A stretch of 64,000 nt of DNA from Brachyhypopomus gauderio (taxonomy: Eukaryota > Chordata > Actinopteri > Gymnotiformes > Hypopomidae): positions 1 to 64,000 of the forward strand of contig NW_027507034.1 in NCBI RefSeq assembly GCF_052324685.1. The letters run 5' to 3'. Under the pieces are notes generated by a model, which saw nothing but the letters and a program-made list of their open reading frames with translations, ran no database searches and was not told where the DNA came from. Below are positions 58,812 through 64,000 of the stretch, one piece after another (within the stretch, counting starts at the first letter, position 1; each line of letters starts with the position of its first letter). Made by a program: the position numbers and the translations under genes.

Positions 58812-60801
58812 CCCTAGGATGCATAGGTGGGGTCAAAAGTGACCCCAAGGGATGTTTTTCTTCAAAATCTCTGAAATGAAAAGTTTTTACACTTCAATAT
58901 TCCAGGTATTCCTCATAAAACATGTTTGTGACTTGAGGTCATTTGAATTTTTTTTATGTTTTTATACATTTTAAGAAATTGCAGTTTTTGTATCACTACC
59001 CCAGTTTTCCATAAGTGGGGTCAAAAATGACCCCAAGCATTTCGTACAGAATCTCAAGGCTTTGCTTTGGGAACTTTAGATTTTTAACAATTGTGACTGT
59101 CAGGATACAATTTCTGTCCCTCTTACACATCTGATGCCTGCATTCCCACCACCAGGAGCATACATGTAAGTATTATTGTACTCGAATATAGTAACATGAT
59201 TCGTCCTTGGGGTCAATCTGACCCCAGGGATATTTACCTCCAGAAAATGATTTACAGAACATTGTTGACCACTTTTATGGTACAGGCGCTTTGTTTATTT
59301 GTTAAATACATAAATAACCCCTTGAAAATCCGTGAGTTGACCTGTCCTCTAGCGCCACCATCAGGTCAAACCTTTAAAATAGAATTTAAATTTTAATCTT
59401 AAATCTTGAATTTTTTATATATATCTTCTCAAATTTACTTCTCAACATTAATGTTTTGTTTTGGTGATGATGGATAGGGCCTTTACTATAGCGCCACCAA
59501 CAGAAAATAATAGATGTTTTTTTTTGTTTATTTGAGTGTGTTTTTTTTTTGGGGGGGGGCAATTGTGAGCCAGAAAAAGGATAATAAGAACATGTCAAAT
59601 ACTAGTGAAAACATGGAATAGGTTTTTATGCCCACTGTAAACTTTAGCTCTATAGAGATATGATGTATGAAAGTATGAAAACAACATGAAAATCCACCCA
59701 TTTGCGAAACAGTGTGAACATGATAGTAGTCAAACATGAAATAGTTCTACTGTGGGAATTATCAAAGTATATCAGCAAAATATATCAACTCAGATCTATC
59801 AAGTGCACCTACAGGTGTGGTCATGTTAGATCACACACACTGATAGACAAGTTTTAACAGCTAAAACAGCTTGGGGTCAAATTGACCCCTGAGGACGACC
59901 TGCGTGCAATATGTGTTCAGCACATTGAAAAAATATTTTCATGACAATTTTCATGAAATATGAAGCAAAAGAAAAAAGTCAACTACTATTTTTTTGAATG
60001 ATAAACATTCAGTGGGGACAAATTGACCTCAAGGACGATAAGAGGGGTATTATCATAATTTATCAACTCATTTGCCTTTTCTGTCATAGAGTAACATGTT
60101 GGTCAGCAAAGTAAACAGGTATTTAATAAAATTAATAGAAATAAAATACATGGACGTGTCTAAAATCCATCTTTGACGCACCAGTGCATCAATAGACCTG
60201 GGAGGGTTTTAACTAGCTAACTACAAAATAAGGTTAGTAGTAATGTTAGTACTGTGTTAGTTGGATTACTTAGCTAGCTACCATTACAGTAGATTAGTAA
60301 GTTAGCTGATATTACTGTGTTTGTTATGTAGAGACTCACTGTATTTATGGTTCCTTGTAATAAAAGCTAACCTGTTAGGTAACCAATTATATCATTATTA
60401 AATGGGGGGCGTGTGTGTGTGTGCAGGCACACATGCATGTCTGTGCTTTTACTTACATATAAATGCACAGACATTTATCATGGCTACTCAGAGGCCTGCT
60501 AGGATACCCGGAGACCTTTCTGGAGATATGATCCTGAACGGATGGGATGAAGAGTCCATCGGTGGGATTGACTCAGAATCTGATATCTCAGATGTAGAGG
60601 ATCCAGAATATTGTTCATCTGGACATGTTTTGTTGACCCAAATATAATAAATATAATCACCTTTAACCAAAATTAAAAGCTTTTTTTTTTATTCATTGCA
60701 AAAACACATTGATTCTAATTGGGGTCTATTTTGACCCCACCCATGGAAGTTAGGGGGTATTGGTCAGGTTGGTTGGTATTGGTCGTCCATGCATCCTAGG
60801 G
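58812..60801 (+). mobile_element. piggyBac element, non-autonomous, with TTAA duplication
   Basis: 1,990 bp between TTAA at 58808-58811 and TTAA at 60802-60805. Inverted ends are CCCTAGGATGCAT / ATGCATCCTAGGG. GGGGTCAAAAGTGACCCC-like palindromic blocks recur (58830, 59015, 59207, 59875, 60720) and may be internal transposase or terminal-repeat motifs. Only a transposase N-terminal piece is left. Confidence 0.92.
60480..60647 (+). pseudogene. piggyBac transposase N-terminal fragment
   Basis: ATG at 60480; 55 codons with an acidic Ser/Asp/Glu-rich stretch (SDISDVEDPEY) typical of the N-terminus of PGBD/piggyBac transposases, then a stop. The catalytic part is deleted. Confidence 0.6.
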
Positions 60802-60923
60802 TTAAGAAAGCCTACCCCAGAATCAAACAACCCCCCTCCCGTCCCCACCAAGCAAAAAAGACAACAGCAACAGAAAAGTAATACAATAAAATAAATAAAT
60901 GAATAAGCAAAAATAAATAAATA

Positions 60924-60955
<32 letters not shown>

Positions 60956-61032
60956 TAAAAATAAAAAATAAAAAAATACAAAAGGTAGAATTCCAGTTAC
61001 ATGTCTATACTTCACATCCAATTATTACCTAT

Positions 61033-61590
61033 ATGACCGATCTGAAAATTGGATTAATTAATATTCGATCACTCAATTCTAAAGCAGTTTTTATGAATGA
61101 ACTTATAACTGACCAGAAAATTGATATTTTATGTCTAACTGAAACGTGGATTCAATCTGGTGACTATTTATCTCTAAACGAAGCCACTCCTGTGGGATAT
61201 AGTTATATACATAAACCTAGATTGTCAGGCAGAGGAGGAGGAATATGTATAATATATCGTGATTGTTTAGAAATTCATCAGAAATACTTGGATATCTTTA
61301 ATTCATTTGAGATGCTGTCTATTAATGTAACTAGTCCATCTGAAAATAAAAGTTCATTTTCCCTAACAAATGTATATAGACCACCAGGGCCTTACTCAGA
61401 TTTCTTAAAAGATTTCACAGATTTTACAGCAAATTTAGCAGTTAGTAGTGACAAAATAATAATGGTAGGAGACTTTAACATACATTTTGATAATGCGGAG
61501 GATCCACTGACAAGGGCTTTTACTTCTATATTGAACTCTGTTGGCATTACACAAAACGTTGTAGGACCCACACACTATCAGGACGCGTCT
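61033..61590 (+). pseudogene. L2/CR1-type LINE endonuclease domain, truncated
   Basis: Open frame with motifs of apurinic-type endonucleases: INIRSLNSK, LTETW, GRGGGICIIYR, NVYRPPGPY and GDFNIHFD. Homology stops after GPTHYQ and the frame runs on into unrelated sequence to 61680. No reverse transcriptase follows. Confidence 0.85.
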
Positions 61591-61748
61591 TTCAGAGACG
61601 AGCATATTAGAGGTTTGTGGAATTCCAAATACAGCTGTCAATGGGTTCGGGGGCAGAGGGGTGTTAAAAACCTGGCCTAGTGTATCAAATACTTCCGTCC
61701 AAAACAATCCAAGCTGAGGGCAAGACCAAAACATATGGGGATGGTCAG
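61591..61748 (-). pseudogene. L1 ORF2 C-terminal fragment
   Basis: On the minus strand: HMFWSCPQLGLFWTEVFDTL then NPLTAVFGI, the typical C-terminal region of fish L1 ORF2. It is fused head-to-head with the L2 endonuclease piece. Confidence 0.7.
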
Positions 61749-61920
61749 GAAAATGGGTTTTCAGTGCCTTCAAAAGTCATCAGGGGGGCTTCTGTATTCA
61801 CCAGCACGGAGCTGTGCCATAATAGTGTATGGGCTATGGGCTATGCTTCATAACATTACAGTGCAGGCTGGCATACACGTTCCTGGTGAGGACATTGAGG
61901 AAGATGATGATGAGTGAGGA

Positions 61921-62385
61921 GAAGTTCACATTCCTGCAATCTTACCAGGAATTGGGAGTGAAGGACATTATCAGGCTGGCTTGGAAACACGAATGCAAAT
62001 TATTAGGGCTGTTTTACTGAAAATAAAATTTGGGATACAGTTTTTGGGATATGGGTTTTGTGACCAGTGTTTGTGCGTGTTGTTTCTTAGGAAATGAACA
62101 GACTCCAAGGAATTCATTGGGTACAAGTTATGCTTTTCAATGTGTTTAATTTGACTCCACTAATTAAATGCTACAATAATTAGGGAGGGAGGAATAAGGA
62201 AGGAGGATTTAAATAAATGAATGAGTTTGATTAGCTTTTTCTTTATACATCAGAGATCAGTAACTTCCATTTTCATTCACTATGGTTACATGGCAAAGTA
62301 TGTTACCTTGTTCAGTGGGTAACATGATTGGCACAGAAATTGAGGGTCTGGATAACTGAAACTCGGCCATTGAGAGTTGTTGAGC
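61921..62385. other. 3' part of the Harbinger element; no further gene
   Basis: AT-rich sequence after the transposase stop, with AATAAA at about 62020. No end repeat was recognised. Confidence 0.4.
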
Positions 62386-62963
62386 AGGTGGAGGTGGGGT
62401 AGGTTACACAGGAGATGCAGGTGGAGGTGGGGTAGGTTACACAGGAGATGCAGGTGGAGGTGGGGTAGGTTACACAGGGGATGTAGGTGGAGGTGGGGTA
62501 GATTACACAGGAGATGCAGGTGGAGGTGGGGTAGGTTACACAGGAGATACAGGTGGAGGTGGGGTAGGTTAAACAGGAGATGCAGGTGGAGGTGGGGTAG
62601 GTTACACAGGGGATGTAGGTGGAGGTGGGGTAGGTTAAACAGGGGATACAGGTGGAGGTGGGGTAGGTTAAACAGGGGATACAGGTGGAGGTGGGGTAGG
62701 TTAAACTGGGGATGTAGGTGGAGGTGGGGTAGGTTAAACAGGGGATACAGGTGGAGGTGGGGTAGGTTACACAGGGGATGTAGGTGGAGGTGGGGTAGGT
62801 TAAACAGGGGATGCAGGTGGAGGTGGGGTAGGTTAAACTGGGGATACAGGTGGAGGTGGGGTAGGTTAAACAGGGGATACAGGTGGAGGTGGGGTAGGTT
62901 AAACAGGGGATACAGGTGGAGGTGGGGTAGGTTAAACAGGGGATACAGGTGGAGGTGGGGTAG
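62386..62963. repeat. 33-bp minisatellite, about 17 copies
   Basis: Unit GGTGGAGGTGGGGTAGGTTA plus 13 bp (ACACAGGAGATGCA and variants). Because 33 is a multiple of 3, stop-free frames of 11-residue Trp/Arg/Gly-rich repeats exist, but there is no start context or gene signal. Confidence 0.95.
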
Positions 62964-62974
62964 TCGGGGTCAAT

Positions 62975-63105
62975 CAGTGGTGTAGTCCTAAAAAAATAAT
63001 TGAGGGGTCGCGGCGAGTGTAAGTTGTTGAGCGTGAGGGGGGTTAGGGGTAAGTTGTTGACGGGGCGAATGCCCCCCCCCCCCCCCCCCCCCCACTACAC
63101 CCCTG
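62975..63105. mobile_element. 131-bp hAT MITE with poly-C run
   Basis: Ends CAGTGGTGTAGTCC / CACTACACCCCTG and an 8-bp duplication GGGTCAAT / GGTTCAAT (one mismatch; 62967-62974, 63106-63113). Inside is the GTAAGTTGTTGA motif shared with 35585 and 40740, plus about 23 C in a row. Confidence 0.8.
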
Positions 63106-63449
63106 GGTTCAATTTGAGATGATGGAGATTTGCGTTTTAGCCAGCGCTCCATGTTTGTGTGACTGTGTATCAGTATCAGTGACTCTGTTGGTTCTGATTT
63201 GACTGGGAGAAATGCCTCTAAAGCAGAAGGTTCTCGTAGCTCTGTAGAGAGAGGAAGAGTGAGCGCACCGAGTGCAGCGTCCAGTACGGAAGTCGGTCTG
63301 TTCGACTATCTGTCCATCTCACAATACTAGATTATTCTTTTAGATAGTACTTAAAAACTTAATTATATTTATAAAGTCAAAAAATCATTTTTTACAGTGT
63401 ATAATCTAATGTTCATTATTACATGTATGCAGAATAATTCAAGGCAACA

Positions 63450-63982
63450 TTAACTTTGCTGTTCCACTGTTACTGATATCTTTACTGGTAAGATCCTCAT
63501 AGGAGAGGAACTGTAGAATAAAGGGAAAACAGTGTCAGTAAAAGTGTGTGTTATAGTGATCAGGTGTGAACTGGTTAGAAGATCAGTGAATGTCACTTTC
63601 CCCCTGTCCCAGTCCAGCTGAACTCTGACCCTCTGCACTTTCTCTGTAGGTGTGAAGTAGTGATCTTTCTGTCCTGGGCAGCGTGTACAGTATTTACCCA
63701 TTAGGTTCAGCAGATTCCACACTGACTCCCAGACCCTCCCTCCCTTTCTCCATTCAGACTCACTAATTACACCCAGTGCCCAGTATTCACTGTCTCCAAC
63801 ATCAACATCCCAGCAGTGTGTCCCTGAGTTAAAGCCCTCAGAGCCCAGGACACAAACATACTTATCAAATCTCTCTGGATTATCAGGAAGCAGTGATTTC
63901 TGTGGTCTGCGTTCTACAGTAGTGAGATCATCAGACAGGTGGAGGTTTGGATGTGCAGTGTTGGGGTCCAGAGTAACAGGGT
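63450..63982 (-). CDS. PRY-SPRY (B30.2) last exon of a TRIM35-like gene running off the right edge
   Basis: Acceptor CTCCTCAG then ACCCTGTTACTCTGG at 63982; open to the stop at 63450. Motifs as in the other copies ([33 protein letters not shown]), with a 3-residue deletion in the PLFYSSSPM region and Cys in place of a Trp in KYCTRC. The RING and coiled-coil exons must lie beyond 64000. Confidence 0.8.
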
Positions 63983-64000
63983 CTGAGGAGAGAGAACAGA

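Larger units (their letters stand above)
58679..61748. mobile_element. composite LINE-derived insertion in the Harbinger gene
   Basis: About 3.07 kb between the two copies of the 15-bp target duplication. It contains A-rich tails (60880-60985), an L2/CR1 endonuclease piece on the plus strand, an L1 ORF2 C-terminal piece on the minus strand, and an inserted piggyBac. The mixture suggests a chimeric (template-switched) LINE copy or successive insertions. Confidence 0.6.
57900..61920 (+). pseudogene. Harbinger (HARBI1-like) transposase, split by a 3-kb insertion
   Basis: The N-terminal part at about 57930-58095 (YRLPREEIMALL) and catalytic part at 58115-58325 (GIVGVVDGTFI) are followed by a (CACACTCAT)n expansion. 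Then 58488-58677 gives LGDSGYP, TEAEENYNMAHRRT and VVERALGTWK. The protein resumes at 61761 (CLQKSSGGLLYSP, ending VPGEDIEEDDDE, stop at 61917). A 15-bp duplication GGAAAATGTGTTTTC / GGAAAATGGGTTTTC marks the break. Stops, a shift and the microsatellite make it non-functional. Confidence 0.88.

Noticed and set aside
60402-60647. 81-codon frame as an independent gene
   Set aside because: The first 26 codons are outside the piggyBac N-terminus; only the part from 60480 has family character.
62377-62985. 202-codon Arg/Trp/Gly-rich frame
   Set aside because: It reflects a 33-bp tandem repeat, not a gene.

Overview
The window looks like teleost (ray-finned fish) nuclear DNA. It has multi-exon genes with GT/AG introns, TRIM35-like/zinc-binding-protein-A33-like E3 ligase genes of the expanded fish type, and dense layers of fish-typical transposons (BEL/Pao, hAT, piggyBac, Harbinger, P, Tc1, L1/L2-type LINEs) and micro/minisatellites. 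The species cannot be told from sequence alone. No tRNA, rRNA or CRISPR was seen.

The host genes form a tandem TRIM cluster on the minus strand. Gene A (5.48-7.44 kb, B30.2 exon off the left edge) has a 7-bp deletion in its RING exon and looks like a pseudogene. Gene B (21.44-34.56 kb) has six exons whose phases fit exactly (405+96+231+23+119+539 nt = 470 codons plus stop). It remains open although an 8.47-kb BEL/Pao retrotransposon sits in its fourth intron. Gene C (46.72-55.15 kb) has the same structure (475 codons). An orphan B30.2 exon lies at 39.8-40.4 kb, and a further B30.2 exon at 63.45-63.98 kb belongs to a gene continuing off the right edge. A 24-bp G-rich minisatellite is part of the duplicated unit. 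It is about 0.6 kb long in gene B and over 5.2 kb, running off the window, in gene A.

The most striking element is at 9.96-17.29 kb: a 7.3-kb DNA transposon with about 245-bp terminal inverted repeats flanked by TTAA. It carries two convergent six-exon genes, both with fully open, phase-consistent coding sequence. One encodes a retroviral-integrase-type DDE transposase (397 aa). The other encodes a 343-aa protein ending in a RING-like zinc domain. Each gene starts just inside its own TIR.

The rest is layered mobile DNA: a BEL element carrying a LINE-like insert in one LTR and a hAT MITE in its integrase; a near-complete P-element/THAP9-type transposase with only three visible lesions; a Harbinger transposase split by a 3-kb composite insert that itself holds a piggyBac; a hAT element at 48.2-51.0 kb holding several other insertions; and a hAT inside a Harbinger-like MITE at 51.0-52.5 kb. 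Several insertion boundaries are base-precise because target-site duplications are visible.
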